Counted from the stretch's first letter, positions 21,974 to 31,979 are shown. The stretch: DNA of 64,000 nucleotides from Pseudomonas frederiksbergensis (GCF_003732665.1 NZ_MOBP01000009.1:86622-150621); one strand, 5' to 3'. Notes: generated by a model not told the origin, from the letters alone. Numbers and translations: made by a program.

Positions 21974-23368
21974 ATGAGCCGTATCGAAACCGACAGCCTT
22001 GGTGAAGTGGACGTCCCGGATGAGGCCTACTGGGGCGCTCAGACCCAACGCTCGCTGATCAACTTCGCCATCGGTCAGGAACGCATGCCCCTGGCGGTGT
22101 TGCACGCCCTGGCGCTGATCAAGAAAGCCGCGGCCCGGGTCAATGACCGCAATGGCGACCTGCCGGCGGACATCGCCCGGCTGATCGAACAAGCGGCCGA
22201 CGAAGTGCTCGACGGCAGCCATGACGACCAGTTCCCGCTGGTGGTCTGGCAGACCGGCAGCGGCACCCAGAGCAACATGAACGTCAACGAAGTGATCGCC
22301 GGTCGCGCCAACGAACTGGCCGGCAACGCCCGCGGCGGCAAGTCGCCGGTGCACCCCAACGATCACGTCAACCGCTCCCAGAGTTCCAACGATTGCTTCC
22401 CTACCGCCATGCACATCGCCACCGTCCAGGCGGTGCAGCAGAACTTGTTGCCGGCGATCAGCGAGTTGTCCGGCGGCTTGGCCGAGCTGTCGGCGCGTCA
22501 TATGAAACTGGTCAAGACCGGCCGCACCCACATGATGGACGCGACGCCGATCACCTTCGGCCAGGAACTGTCCGCATTTATCGCGCAACTGGATTACGCC
22601 GAACGGGCGATCCGCAGCGCTCTGCCCCAGGTCTGTGAACTGGCCCAGGGCGGCACCGCTGTCGGCACCGGGCTGAACTCGCCCCACGGCTTTGGTGAAG
22701 CGATTGCCGCCGAGCTGGCCGCGCTCTCCGGGCTGCCGTTCGTCACCGCGCCGAACAAATTCGCCGCCCTCGCCGGTCATGAGCCGTTGACCACACTGTC
22801 AGGCGCGCTGAAAACCCTGGCGGTGACCCTGATGAAAATCGCCAACGACCTGCGTCTGCTGGGTTCCGGGCCACGCGCCGGTTTCGCCGAAGTGAAACTG
22901 CCGGCCAACGAACCCGGCAGTTCGATCATGCCCGGCAAGGTCAACCCGACCCAGTGCGAAGCCCTGTCGATGCTCGCCTGTCAGGTGCTGGGCAACGACG
23001 TGGCGATCGGCTTTGCCGCGAGCCAGGGTCATTTGCAGTTGAACGTGTTCAAACCGGTGATCATCCACAACCTGCTGCAATCGATTCGTCTGCTGGCCGA
23101 CGGTTGCAGCAACTTCCAGCAGCATTGCATCGCCGGGCTGGAACCGGATGCCGAGAAAATGGCGGAACACCTGGAACGGGGCTTGATGCTGGTGACCGCG
23201 CTGAACCCGCACATTGGCTACGACAAGTCGGCAGAGATTGCCAAGAAGGCTTACGGCGAAGGGCTGACCTTGCGTGAAGCGGCGTTGCAACTGGGTTATC
23301 TGAATGACGAGCAGTTTGATGCGTGGGTGCGGCCGGAGAATATGCTGGAAGCAGGCGCCAAGGGCTGA
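21974..23368 (+). CDS. fumC: Fumarate hydratase, class II
   Basis: Interconverts fumarate and L-malate in the TCA cycle without an Fe-S cluster. The product is 464 aa, full length. It has the superfamily signature [11 protein letters not shown], the [12 protein letters not shown] substrate loop and the catalytic [10 protein letters not shown] region. A strong ribosome site (AAGGAG) precedes the ATG. A small GGCCG-AACA-CGGCC hairpin lies about 36 bases before the start (21925-21938). In P. aeruginosa the copy beside bolA is fumC2; a second class II gene elsewhere is likely. Confidence 0.96.
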   Translation: MSRIETDSLGEVDVPDEAYWGAQTQRSLINFAIGQERMPLAVLHALALIKKAAARVNDRNGDLPADIARLIEQAADEVLDGSHDDQFPLVVWQTGSGTQSNMNVNEVIAGRANELAGNARGGKSPVHPNDHVNRSQSSNDCFPTAMHIATVQAVQQNLLPAISELSGGLAELSARHMKLVKTGRTHMMDATPITFGQELSAFIAQLDYAERAIRSALPQVCELAQGGTAVGTGLNSPHGFGEAIAAELAALSGLPFVTAPNKFAALAGHEPLTTLSGALKTLAVTLMKIANDLRLLGSGPRAGFAEVKLPANEPGSSIMPGKVNPTQCEALSMLACQVLGNDVAIGFAASQGHLQLNVFKPVIIHNLLQSIRLLADGCSNFQQHCIAGLEPDAEKMAEHLERGLMLVTALNPHIGYDKSAEIAKKAYGEGLTLREAALQLGYLNDEQFDAWVRPENMLEAGAKG

Positions 23369-23390
23369 GATTTGTAGCGCCTGTTAGTCC

Positions 23391-23460
23391 GTCTTCACGA
23401 GCAAGCCCGCTCCCACAGGGAAATGCGATTACCTGTGGGAGCGGGCTTGCTCGCGAAGAA
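23391..23460. repeat. REP pair, family A
   Basis: Two inverted family-A palindromes downstream of fumC. The right edge continues as GAAGAACGATAACGCGGT, which recurs next to the family-B REP near 37,280. Confidence 0.9.
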
Positions 23461-23472
23461 CGATAACGCGGT

Positions 23473-24432
23473 TTAACCTGCTGCCATCTTTAAGCGCCGA
23501 GCCCTGAGACCGGCCATCAACGAAGGCCCCAACGCCACCAGCGCCGACCCGACCACTACCAACACCGCCCCGCCATAACCCAGGCCATTGATGGTCTCGG
23601 CGTGCACATATTCCGGCCAGGCCCACGCCGCTCCGGCCACCGCCACGAAGGTCACCAACGGCGTAATCGCCAGCGTCGCACTGACCCGCGAAGCCTCCCA
23701 ATGCGCCAGCGCTTCGGCAAAGGCGCCATAGGCGATCAGTGTGTTCATGCAGCACGCCAGCAGCAGCCAGCCTTGCCGAGGGCTCAGGTTCAGCGCTTCC
23801 AGCGGATGCACCCACGGCGTCAGCAGCAGCGCGCAGAACAGGTAAATCACCATCATCACCTGCAACGAATTCCACACCGTCAGCAATTGCTTCTGGCCCA
23901 GGGCGTAAAAGGTCCAGACCGTGGACGCCGCCAGCACCATCAACACGCCGGCGGTGTAATCGGTGAGGGAGGTGAGCAGTTCCATGAGCCGCTGGTTGAA
24001 AAACAGCCCGAAACCGATCAGCAGCACCAGCAGGCCAATGCCCTGCCCGATGCTGAAGCGTTCCTTGAACACAAACAGACTGGCGATCAGCAACATGATC
24101 GGCCCCATCTGCACCACCAGTTGCGCGGTGCCGGGGCTGAGCAGGTTCAGGCCCATCAGGTACAACACGTAGTTGCCCACCAGACCGAGCACCGCCATCA
24201 GCACCAGCCAGCCGCCCTTGGGACCGAGTACTTTGCGGCTCGGCAGGCGCTTGGTCGCCCCCAGGTAGAGGAACAGGCAACCGCCGGACACCAGCAGGCG
24301 AAACCAGGTGACTGTCACCGGGTCCATCACTTGCAGCACCTGTTTGAGTTTGATCGGCAAGATACCCCACAGCACAGCGGTCAGCAGCGCCAGGAACAGT
24401 CCATACACCCAGCGACCCGATGAAATATGCAT
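23473..24432 (-). CDS. EamA/DMT-family permease
   Basis: A 319-aa inner-membrane protein with about ten transmembrane helices in two EamA repeats (about 8-140 and 160-300). Typical patterns are AVLWGILPIKLKQVL and TWFRLLVSGG in the first repeat, and MNTLIAYGAFAEALAHWEASRVSATLAITPL in the second. Such permeases export amino acids or metabolites; the substrate here is unknown. It stands alone, convergent with fumC across a REP pair. Confidence 0.88.
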   Translation of the reverse strand: MHISSGRWVYGLFLALLTAVLWGILPIKLKQVLQVMDPVTVTWFRLLVSGGCLFLYLGATKRLPSRKVLGPKGGWLVLMAVLGLVGNYVLYLMGLNLLSPGTAQLVVQMGPIMLLIASLFVFKERFSIGQGIGLLVLLIGFGLFFNQRLMELLTSLTDYTAGVLMVLAASTVWTFYALGQKQLLTVWNSLQVMMVIYLFCALLLTPWVHPLEALNLSPRQGWLLLACCMNTLIAYGAFAEALAHWEASRVSATLAITPLVTFVAVAGAAWAWPEYVHAETINGLGYGGAVLVVVGSALVALGPSLMAGLRARRLKMAAG

Positions 24433-24642
24433 GCCGACCCCAAAGCCCAGTGACGAGAATCGTCATTCTAGGCCCGGCGCCGGTTGGCACACAGGGACAG
24501 TTGCGGGCTGGCCGCGAATGAAACTGTGCAGGTCGCAACGCTAAATTGACGCAGTGCCGTCGATCAGGTGGCCGGGCGCTGCAAGTACTTCAGATCTAAG
24601 CTCATTGGATCCGCAGACAGGACCATCCCACAGGAGACCGCC

Positions 24643-24837
24643 ATGTACGGCATGCGCGCCCAGGACCACGCCCCCGCCACGCACTTTCGCAGTGACCGGA
24701 TGTGTCGTGTGAACGGGGAGTTGTATTTCAGCACCCGGGAAAACACCCTCGAAGGGCCGTTTGACAACCCCGAAGTCGCGGCGCGGGAGATCCAGGCCTA
24801 TATCGAGCGGATGCAGCTTCAGAGCAGGAACCGGTAG
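24643..24837 (+). CDS. Small DUF6316-like protein
   Basis: A 64-aa protein starting MYGMRAQDHAPATHF, with CRVNGELYFSTRENTLEGPF and AAREIQAYIERM. It matches a small Pseudomonas family that I recall as DUF6316. The ATG at 24643 has a good AGGAG; the longer frame upstream does not. No signal peptide or known catalytic residues. Function unknown. Confidence 0.75.
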   Translation: MYGMRAQDHAPATHFRSDRMCRVNGELYFSTRENTLEGPFDNPEVAAREIQAYIERMQLQSRNR

Positions 24838-24850
24838 ACCGCAGGGCCCC

Positions 24851-24920
24851 ATTCGCGGGCAAGCCTCGCTCCTACAGGGGAATGCGATCTCCTGTAGGAG
24901 CGAGGCTTGCCCGCGAAAGC
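24851..24920. repeat. REP pair, family B
   Basis: Two inverted family-B palindromes (GAGGCTTGCCCGCGA) between the DUF6316-like gene and the thiolase gene. Confidence 0.9.
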
Positions 24921-24949
24921 AATCTAATCGTCGCCACAAATCTTGCGGT

Positions 24950-26134
24950 TTAACGCACCGCCTCAAACAACCCCGTAGCCCCCATCCCGCCCCCAACGCA
25001 CATGGTCACCACGCCATAACGCAGGTTGCGCCGCTGCAATTCCCGCACGAGATGCCCCACCTGCCGCGATCCGGTCATGCCAAACGGATGCCCAATGGAA
25101 ATCGACCCGCCATTGACGTTGTACTTCGCGTTATCGATTTCCAGCCGATTACGGCTATACAGGCACTGGGACGCGAACGCTTCGTTGAGCTCCCACAAAT
25201 CGATATCGGCAATCTGCAAACCCTTGGCCTTGAGCAGCTTGGGCACCGAGAACACCGGGCCGATGCCCATTTCATCCGGCGCGCAACCGGCGACGGTGAA
25301 ACCACGGAAAAACGCCTTGGGCTTGAGTCCCAATTCCAGAGCTTTCTCCAGGCTCATCACCAAGGTCATGGACGCCCCGTCCGACAGTTGCGACGAGTTA
25401 CCCGCCGTCACCGAACCGTCCTCGGCAAACACCGGTTTCAAACCGGCGAGGCTTTGCAGGGTGGTGTCCGGGCGGTTGCAGTCGTCGCGATCAACAATGC
25501 CGTCGAGGATCTGCACCTGGCCGGTGGCCTTGTCTTCGACCCGGTACTTGACCGCCATCGGCACGATTTCATCGTCAAACAACCCGGCGGCCTGAGCCTG
25601 GGCCGTGCGGTGCTGACTTTGCAGCGCGTAAAGATCCTGTTCTTCGCGGCTGACGTTGTAGCGGCGGGCGACGATTTCGGCGGTCTGACCCATGGGGAAG
25701 TAGATGCCCGGCACCTGCTCTTTCAGCAGCGGGTTGATCAGATTGTCAGTGTTGACGCTTTTCATGGTCAGGCTGATGGACTCGACGCCGCCGGCAACGA
25801 TGATGTCGCTGCAACCCGAGGCAATCTGGTTGGCGGCAATCGCGATGGCTTGCAGGCCCGAGGAGCAGAAACGGTTGAGGGTCATGCCGGCGGTGCCGAT
25901 GCCCAGGTGCGACAGCACTGCGACGTTACGCCCGATGTTGTAACCCTGCGCCCCTTCATTGGAGCCGGCGCCGACGATGCAATCCTCGACGCTGGCCGGG
26001 TCGATGTCGTTGCGGGTAAGCAGCGCATTGACGCAATGGGCCGCCATGTCGTCCGGGCGGGTCTGATTGAACTTGCCGCGAAAGGATTTGGCCAGGCCGG
26101 TCCGTACGCTGTCGACGATCACCACTTCACGCAT
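24950..26134 (-). CDS. Acetyl-CoA C-acyltransferase (thiolase)
   Basis: A 394-aa thiolase. The nucleophile is C90 (NRFCSSGLQA), the base histidine is in SIGHPFGMTG, and the second cysteine is in TMCVGGGMG near the C-terminus. The start at 26134 (MREVVIVDSVRT) gives the usual thiolase N-terminus. The family includes biosynthetic acetoacetyl-CoA thiolases and degradative 3-ketoacyl-CoA thiolases, and sequence alone does not separate them safely. No fad or phb partner gene is adjacent, so it is probably one of several stand-alone acyltransferases. It follows pap on the same strand by about 100 bp. Confidence 0.9.
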   Translation of the reverse strand: MREVVIVDSVRTGLAKSFRGKFNQTRPDDMAAHCVNALLTRNDIDPASVEDCIVGAGSNEGAQGYNIGRNVAVLSHLGIGTAGMTLNRFCSSGLQAIAIAANQIASGCSDIIVAGGVESISLTMKSVNTDNLINPLLKEQVPGIYFPMGQTAEIVARRYNVSREEQDLYALQSQHRTAQAQAAGLFDDEIVPMAVKYRVEDKATGQVQILDGIVDRDDCNRPDTTLQSLAGLKPVFAEDGSVTAGNSSQLSDGASMTLVMSLEKALELGLKPKAFFRGFTVAGCAPDEMGIGPVFSVPKLLKAKGLQIADIDLWELNEAFASQCLYSRNRLEIDNAKYNVNGGSISIGHPFGMTGSRQVGHLVRELQRRNLRYGVVTMCVGGGMGATGLFEAVR

Positions 26135-26236
26135 GGCATACCTCATTGTTGTTGTCGGTTGGGAGTGGACCGAGCATAAGTCCACCCCATTACCGACCGC
26201 GACAATCATTCACCTCGCGTATGCGCAGCCATCGTT

Positions 26237-27751
26237 TCACTTCTTGTGCTTCTTGGCCTTCTTGTCAGCCTTTTCGAACGCCTCTTCCAGCGCCCGGTTA
26301 ATGGTGCGCAACACTTTCACCCGCGCCCAGCGCTTGTCGTTGGCTTCCACCAGGGTCCAGGGCGAAATCTCGGTGCTGGTGCGATCGACCATGTCGCCGA
26401 CGGCGGCGCGATACGCGTCCCACTTGTCACGGTTGCGCCAGTCGTCTTCGGTGATCTTGAAGCGTTTGAAGGGGATGTCCTCCCGAGCCTGGAAGCGCTC
26501 CAGTTGGGTCTGCTTGTCGATGGCCAGCCAGAACTTGACCACGATGACGTGGGACTCGGAGATTTGCTCTTCGAAATCGTTGATCTCGCTGTAAGCCCGC
26601 AGCCAATCCGCCGGCGGGCAGAAACCTTCGATGCGTTCTACCAGCACCCGGCCGTACCAGGAGCGGTCGAACACGGTGAACTTGCCCTTGGCCGGAAGGT
26701 GTCGCCAGAAGCGCCACAGGTACGGTTGCGCCCGTTCTTCCTCGGTGGGCGCGGCAATCGGCACGATGCTGTACTGCCGTGGGTCGAGAGCTGCCGCCAC
26801 CCGTCGAATCGCCCCACCCTTGCCCGCCGCATCATTGCCTTCAAACACCGCCACCAACGCGTGCTGACGCATGCGTTTATCGCGCATCAGGCCGGAGAAG
26901 CGCGCCTGCTCAGTAATCAGTTGTTCTTCGTAGTCGTCCTTGTCCAGGCTCTGGGTCAAATCCAGGCTGTCGAGCACGTTCAACTGATCGATATGAATCG
27001 GCAGCGGCGCCGCATTGACCTTGTCGGGATGGATCTCGGGCCGTTTCAAGGCACTTTGCAGGCCTTCGAGCAGGATTTTGCCAACGGTCAGGCTGCGGTA
27101 GTGCGGGTCGACGCCTTCGATCACATGCCACGGCGCGTAGTCGCGGCTGGTGCGGCGCAATACCCGCTCGCCGTATTTGACGAATTTGTCGTAGGTTTGC
27201 GACTGCTGCCAGTCCAGCGGGCTGATGCGCCAACTGTGCAACGGGTCGTCGGCGAGTGCCTTGAGGCGCGCCTTCATTTGCTGCTTGGAGAGGTGGAACC
27301 AGAACTTGAAGATCAGCGCGCCTTCGTCACAGAGCATTTTTTCGAAACGCTCGGACTGGTTGATCGCCTGATCCAGCACCGCATTTTTGAAGTCGCCATG
27401 GACCCGGCCCTGGAGCATCTGGCTGTACCAGTTGCCGAAGAAAATCCCCATGCGGCCCTTGGCCGGCAGCATTCGCCAATAGCGCCAGGCCGGTGGCCGC
27501 GCCAGTTCTTCGTCGGTCTGCTGGTCGAAGGTGCGCACCTCGATCAGTCGCGGGTCCATCCACTCGTTGAGCAACTTGACCGTCTCGCCCTTGCCGGCGC
27601 CTTCGATGCCATTGATCAAAATGATCACCGGGAAACGTTGCTGCTGCTGAAGTTCGAACTGCGCTTCGAGCAAGGCTTCACGCAGGATCGGTACTTCGGC
27701 GTCGTAGGTTTCTTTGTCGATGGCGTGACCGATTTCGGCAGATTCGAACAT
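26237..27751 (-). CDS. pap: Polyphosphate:AMP phosphotransferase (two-domain PPK2)
   Basis: Transfers phosphate from polyphosphate to AMP to make ADP. The product is about 504 aa with two tandem PPK2 domains. The first has the Walker A-like NGIEGAGKGETVK at about residues 48-60, and the second has EGNDAAGKGGAIRR near 300. Each is followed by a lid region (WRYWRMLPAKG; WRFWRHLPAKG). The duplicated layout matches class II PPK2, such as P. aeruginosa PA3455. The C-terminus is lysine-rich (KADKKAKKHKK). The start at 27751 (MFESAEIGH) is preferred over the longer frame by similarity of the N-terminus. Confidence 0.93.
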   Translation of the reverse strand: MFESAEIGHAIDKETYDAEVPILREALLEAQFELQQQQRFPVIILINGIEGAGKGETVKLLNEWMDPRLIEVRTFDQQTDEELARPPAWRYWRMLPAKGRMGIFFGNWYSQMLQGRVHGDFKNAVLDQAINQSERFEKMLCDEGALIFKFWFHLSKQQMKARLKALADDPLHSWRISPLDWQQSQTYDKFVKYGERVLRRTSRDYAPWHVIEGVDPHYRSLTVGKILLEGLQSALKRPEIHPDKVNAAPLPIHIDQLNVLDSLDLTQSLDKDDYEEQLITEQARFSGLMRDKRMRQHALVAVFEGNDAAGKGGAIRRVAAALDPRQYSIVPIAAPTEEERAQPYLWRFWRHLPAKGKFTVFDRSWYGRVLVERIEGFCPPADWLRAYSEINDFEEQISESHVIVVKFWLAIDKQTQLERFQAREDIPFKRFKITEDDWRNRDKWDAYRAAVGDMVDRTSTEISPWTLVEANDKRWARVKVLRTINRALEEAFEKADKKAKKHKK

Positions 27752-27817
27752 GGGCGGCTCCGTTCCAAGATTGAGCAAGACTAGCGGATTGACCTCTCCT
27801 GTGGGGGGAGAAGTTCA

Positions 27818-27916
27818 AGATCAAAAGATCGCAGCCTTCGGCAGCTCCTACAGGGATACGCATTCCATGTAGGAGCTGTCGAGTGCAACGAGGCTGCGAT
27901 CTTTTGATCTTGATCT
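27818..27916. repeat. REP-like pair, family C
   Basis: Inverted copies built on GATCAAAAGATCGCAGCCTTCG and TAGGAGCTGTCGAGTGCAACGAG-type arms. This is a different family from A and B, ending in the short palindrome GATCAAAAGATC. The two arms are variant (CAGCCTTCGGCAGCTCC against GGAGCTGTCGAGTGCAACGA). Confidence 0.85.
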
Positions 27917-28007
27917 TCACCGTCCTGCCGGCCCAAGGACTTGCCATGGATCAAGCACAGGCCTGTCGATCAGCTAGAATGCCCGCCTTGCCGTTGCCGA
28001 GCCTGCC

Positions 28008-29987
28008 ATGAACCCTGAATTGCCCAACGCCCAGCTTGACTGGGACGACCAGGGACGCCCGTATTCGCGGGTGTTCGATGATGTGTATTTTTCCGACCTG
28101 TCCGGGTTGGACGAAACTCGCTACGTGTTCATCGAACAAAACCGTCTGAAGGAACGTTTTGCCGCGTTGCCCGCCGACGGGCGCCTGGTGATTGGCGAGA
28201 CCGGTTTTGGCACCGGATTGAATTTCCTCTGCGCCTGGCAACTGTTCGAAGAGCAAGCCGTGGCCGGTGCGCGGCTGCATTTTGTCAGCGTGGAAAAGTA
28301 CCCGCTGACCGCCCCGGACCTGAAACGGGCGCTGGCGCTGTGGCCGGAACTCAAGCCATTCGCCGATCAATTGTTGGCCCAGTACGTGGCGATCCATCAG
28401 GGCTTTCAACGCTTGGTGATGGATAACGGCCGAGTGACCCTGACCTTGCTGATCGGCGATGCGCTGGAGCAGTTGCCGCAACTGGATGCGCAGATCGATG
28501 CGTGGTTTCTCGACGGTTTCGCCCCGGCGAAAAACCCCGACATGTGGACCGCCGAGCTGTTCGCCGAACTGGCGCGCCTGGCCGCCCCCGACTCGACCAT
28601 CAGCACTTTTACCAGCACCGGTTGGGTCCGTCGGTTGCTCAACGCGGCGGGCTTCAAAATGAAGCGCACGCCGGGCATCGGCCACAAATGGGAAATCCTG
28701 CGTGGTGCCTTCGTCGGTTGGCCTGCCGAGACGCCGGCACCGATGCCGGCCAAGCCGTGGTTCGCTCGCCCTGCGCCAAATAACGGCGAGCGCCACGCCC
28801 TGGTCATCGGCGCAGGCCTGGCGGGTTGCGCCAGTGCGGCCAGTCTCGCGGCGCGGGGTTGGCAGGTGAGTTTGATGGAGCGTCATGCCGATATCGCCCA
28901 GGAAGCCTCGGGCAATCCCCAAGGCGTGCTGTACCTCAAGCTGTCGGCCCACGGCACCGCGTTGTCGCAATTGATTGTCAGCGGTTTCGGCCATACCCGG
29001 CGGGTGCTTGAACAGTTGCATCGCGGTGTGGACTGGGACGGCTGCGGTGTGTTGCAACTGGCGTTCAATGCCAAGGAAGCCGAGCGTCAGGCGCAATTGG
29101 CGGCGGCGTTTCCTGCAGATCTGCTGCACATACTGGATCAAGCGCAAGCCGAGACACGGGCCGGCATTGCGTTGGCCCATGGCGGCTTGTTCTATCCCGA
29201 GGGTGGCTGGGTGCATCCGCCGGCGCTGTGCCAGTGGCAGGCTTCGCGGCCCAACGTTCAATTGCTCACCCATCGCGATGTGCTGGAATTGCGCAAGGTC
29301 GATGACCAGTGGCAAGCCTGGGACGGCGACACCCTGCTCGCCAGCGCACCGGTGGTGGTGTTGGCCGGTGCCGCCGAGATCAAGCGTTTCGCGCAAAGCG
29401 CCGACCTGCCGCTCAAACGCATTCGCGGGCAAATCACCCGACTGGCGCAAACCAACGAGAGCCAAAGCCTGGCCACGGTGGTTTGCGCCGAAGGGTATGT
29501 CGCGCCAGCACGCCTGGGGGAACACACCCTGGGCGCCAGTTTCGATTTCACCAGCGACGACCTGACGCCGACCACTGCCGAACACTTGGGCAACCTGCAA
29601 CTGCTGGAAGAGATCTCCAGCGATCTGGTCACCCGCCTGCACGCCGATCAACTGGACGCCGATCAACTCCAAGGTCGCGCGGCGTTCCGTTGCACCAGCT
29701 CCGACTACCTGCCCATCGTCGGGCCGCTCGCCGATGGCCAGGCGTTCAACCAGGCCTACGCCGCCCTGAGCAAGGACGCCCGGCAAGTGCCTGACGTCCA
29801 GTGCCCCTGGCTCGACGGTTTGTACGTCAATAGCGGCCACGGTTCCCGGGGGTTGATCACCGCGCCGTTGTCCGGCGAGTTGCTGGCAGCCTGGCTGGAA
29901 AACGAACCGCTGCCCCTGCCGCGCAGTGTGGCCGAGGCTTGTCATCCGAACCGCTTTGCCTTGCGCCGGCTGATTCGCGGAGTCTGA
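28008..29987 (+). CDS. mnmC: Bifunctional tRNA mnm5s2U34 enzyme MnmC
   Basis: Completes the 5-methylaminomethyl-2-thiouridine wobble modification. The product is 659 aa. The N-terminal methyltransferase domain covers about 1-240, with SAM loop GETGFGTGLNFL near 62 and DGFAPAKNPDMW. The C-terminal FAD-dependent oxidase starts near residue 263 with the Rossmann motif VIGAGLAGCASAASLA and ends with the FAD-contact segment SGHGSRGLITAPL. Both domains appear intact. It is divergent from pap. The NAGGN gene cluster follows after 216 bp. Confidence 0.97.
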   Translation: MNPELPNAQLDWDDQGRPYSRVFDDVYFSDLSGLDETRYVFIEQNRLKERFAALPADGRLVIGETGFGTGLNFLCAWQLFEEQAVAGARLHFVSVEKYPLTAPDLKRALALWPELKPFADQLLAQYVAIHQGFQRLVMDNGRVTLTLLIGDALEQLPQLDAQIDAWFLDGFAPAKNPDMWTAELFAELARLAAPDSTISTFTSTGWVRRLLNAAGFKMKRTPGIGHKWEILRGAFVGWPAETPAPMPAKPWFARPAPNNGERHALVIGAGLAGCASAASLAARGWQVSLMERHADIAQEASGNPQGVLYLKLSAHGTALSQLIVSGFGHTRRVLEQLHRGVDWDGCGVLQLAFNAKEAERQAQLAAAFPADLLHILDQAQAETRAGIALAHGGLFYPEGGWVHPPALCQWQASRPNVQLLTHRDVLELRKVDDQWQAWDGDTLLASAPVVVLAGAAEIKRFAQSADLPLKRIRGQITRLAQTNESQSLATVVCAEGYVAPARLGEHTLGASFDFTSDDLTPTTAEHLGNLQLLEEISSDLVTRLHADQLDADQLQGRAAFRCTSSDYLPIVGPLADGQAFNQAYAALSKDARQVPDVQCPWLDGLYVNSGHGSRGLITAPLSGELLAAWLENEPLPLPRSVAEACHPNRFALRRLIRGV

Positions 29988-30040
29988 TCCGCACGGCTTC
30001 GAGCCTTCACTTTCAGCCTTCGTATAACGCTCTACCACCG

Positions 30041-30060
30041 GGCACAACTGACGTTGTGCC
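30041..30060 (+). terminator. Perfect 8-bp hairpin between mnmC and the NAGGN cluster
   Basis: Arms GGCACAAC and GTTGTGCC with a TGAC loop, 54 bases after the mnmC stop. There is no T-run, so it may be the mnmC 3' end or an RNA element in the leader of the osmolyte genes. Confidence 0.5.
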
Positions 30061-30203
30061 TGTCACCCGCAATATCCTCGCCCCGCTACTTATAACCGAT
30101 CGATCTAAAACTCCCGCCAAGTCACCGGGTCAGTTTCAGAGTACCCGCCGTTTTGGCGCGGAAATGATTGACCCTCCCCAACGGAAAAACCGGTAAGGAC
30201 TTT

Positions 30204-31976
30204 ATGTGCGGATTAGCTGGCGAGTTACGCTTTGATCATCAACCTGCGGACCTTGCGGCCGTTGAACGAATCACCCATCACCTGGCCCCTCGCGGTCCGG
30301 ATGCGTGGGGCTTCCACAGCCAGGGGCCGATTGCCCTGGGCCATCGTCGCCTGAAAATCATGGACCTGTCGGACGGCTCGGCGCAGCCGATGATCGACAA
30401 CCAATTGGGCTTGTCCCTGGCCTTCAACGGCGCGATCTACAACTTCCCGGAACTGCGCGCCGAGCTTGAAGCCCTCGGTTATGCCTTCTATTCCGGCGGC
30501 GACACCGAAGTGCTGCTCAAGGGCTATCACGCCTGGGGCGAGGCACTGCTGCCCAAGCTCAATGGCATGTTTGCTTTCGCGATTTGGGAACGTGACGCCC
30601 AGCGCCTGTTCATCGCCCGTGACCGTCTCGGCGTGAAGCCGCTGTACCTGTCGCGCACCGGCCAGCGCCTGCGCTTTGCATCGGCGTTGCCGGCGTTGCT
30701 CAAGGGCGGCGATATCAGCCCGATGCTCGACCCGGTGGCACTCAACCATTACCTGAATTTCCATGCGGTGGTCCCGGCCCCGCGCACCTTGATCGCCGGC
30801 ATCGAAAAACTGCCGCCGGCAACCTGGATGCGCATCGAGGCGGATGGCACCACCGAGCAGAAAACCTGGTGGACCCTGCCCTACGGCCCCCATGCCGATG
30901 AGCTGAACCTGACCCTGGAAGACTGGCGCGACCGCGTGCTCGACAGCACCCGCGATGCCGTCGCCATCCGTCAACGTGCGGCCGTCGATGTTGGCGTGTT
31001 GCTGTCCGGCGGCGTCGATTCGAGCATGCTCGTAGGCCTGTTGCGTGAAGTCGGTGTCGAGAATCTGTCGACCTTCTCCATCGGTTTCCAGGATGCCGGC
31101 GGCGAGCGTGGCGACGAATTCCAGTATTCGGACCTGATCGCCAAGCACTACAACACGCAGCACCATCAATTGCGCATCCAGGAAAGCGAGATCATCGAGC
31201 AATTGCCCGCGGCGTTCCGCGCCATGAGCGAGCCGATGGTCAGCCATGACTGCATTGCCTTTTATTTGCTGTCTCGTGAAGTGGCCAAGCACTGCAAGGT
31301 TGTGCAGAGCGGCCAGGGCGCGGACGAGTTGTTCGCCGGTTATCACTGGTATCCGCAAGTGGACGGCGCCGCCGATCCGTATGCGGCCTATCGCGAGGCG
31401 TTTTTCGACCGCAGCTACGAAGACTACGCCGCCACCGTGCAGCCGAAATGGCTGACAGCGAATGACGCCGCCGGCGACTTCGTGAAGGAACATTTCGCAC
31501 AGCCCGGCGCCGATGCCGCAGTGGACAAAGCCCTGCGTCTGGACAGCACGATCATGCTGGTGGACGACCCGGTCAAACGCGTCGACAACATGACCATGGC
31601 CTGGGGCCTGGAAGCACGTACGCCGTTTCTCGACTATCGCCTGGTGGAACTGTCGGCCCGGGTGCCGGGCAAATTCAAATTGCCGGACGGCGGTAAGCAA
31701 GTCCTGAAAGAAGCAGCACGATTGGTCATTCCGAGTGAAGTGATCGACCGCAAAAAAGGCTACTTCCCGGTGCCCGGCCTCAAGCATTTGCAGGGCGATA
31801 CGCTGAACTGGGTGCGCGAACTGCTGCTCGATCCAAGCCAGGATCGCGGCCTGTTCAACCCGGCCATGCTCGACCGCCTGCTGACCGACCCGCAAGGCCA
31901 GTTGACCCCGTTGCGCGGCTCCAAGCTGTGGCAATTGGCGGCACTGAACCTGTGGCTCAGTGAACAAGGACTCTGA
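30204..31976 (+). CDS. asnO: N-acetylglutaminylglutamine amidotransferase
   Basis: An asparagine-synthetase-like enzyme of 590 aa that amidates N-acetylglutaminylglutamine to the osmolyte NAGGN. Removal of Met1 exposes the nucleophile C2 (MCGLAGELRF) of the class II glutaminase domain (about 1-200). The synthetase domain has the PP-loop LLSGGVDSSML near 266-276 and EARTPFLDYRL near 480. The ATG at 30204 is fixed by the required Cys2. It is followed by ngg after 3 bp and then an M42 peptidase; this trio defines the NAGGN system and separates it from plain AsnB. Confidence 0.93.
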   Translation: MCGLAGELRFDHQPADLAAVERITHHLAPRGPDAWGFHSQGPIALGHRRLKIMDLSDGSAQPMIDNQLGLSLAFNGAIYNFPELRAELEALGYAFYSGGDTEVLLKGYHAWGEALLPKLNGMFAFAIWERDAQRLFIARDRLGVKPLYLSRTGQRLRFASALPALLKGGDISPMLDPVALNHYLNFHAVVPAPRTLIAGIEKLPPATWMRIEADGTTEQKTWWTLPYGPHADELNLTLEDWRDRVLDSTRDAVAIRQRAAVDVGVLLSGGVDSSMLVGLLREVGVENLSTFSIGFQDAGGERGDEFQYSDLIAKHYNTQHHQLRIQESEIIEQLPAAFRAMSEPMVSHDCIAFYLLSREVAKHCKVVQSGQGADELFAGYHWYPQVDGAADPYAAYREAFFDRSYEDYAATVQPKWLTANDAAGDFVKEHFAQPGADAAVDKALRLDSTIMLVDDPVKRVDNMTMAWGLEARTPFLDYRLVELSARVPGKFKLPDGGKQVLKEAARLVIPSEVIDRKKGYFPVPGLKHLQGDTLNWVRELLLDPSQDRGLFNPAMLDRLLTDPQGQLTPLRGSKLWQLAALNLWLSEQGL

Positions 31977-31979
31977 TCG

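Noticed and set aside
26165..26185. GTGGAC/GTCCAC hairpin between pap and the thiolase gene as a terminator
   Set aside because: Short stem and no T-run on either strand; not enough to call.
27951..30047. 698-aa open frame opposite mnmC
   Set aside because: It mirrors the well-supported mnmC gene and has no recognisable motifs.
30086..30108. AlgU-type promoter before the NAGGN genes
   Set aside because: CTACTT and TCTAA occur but with a 12-bp spacer instead of 16-17 bp, and the -35 is poor.
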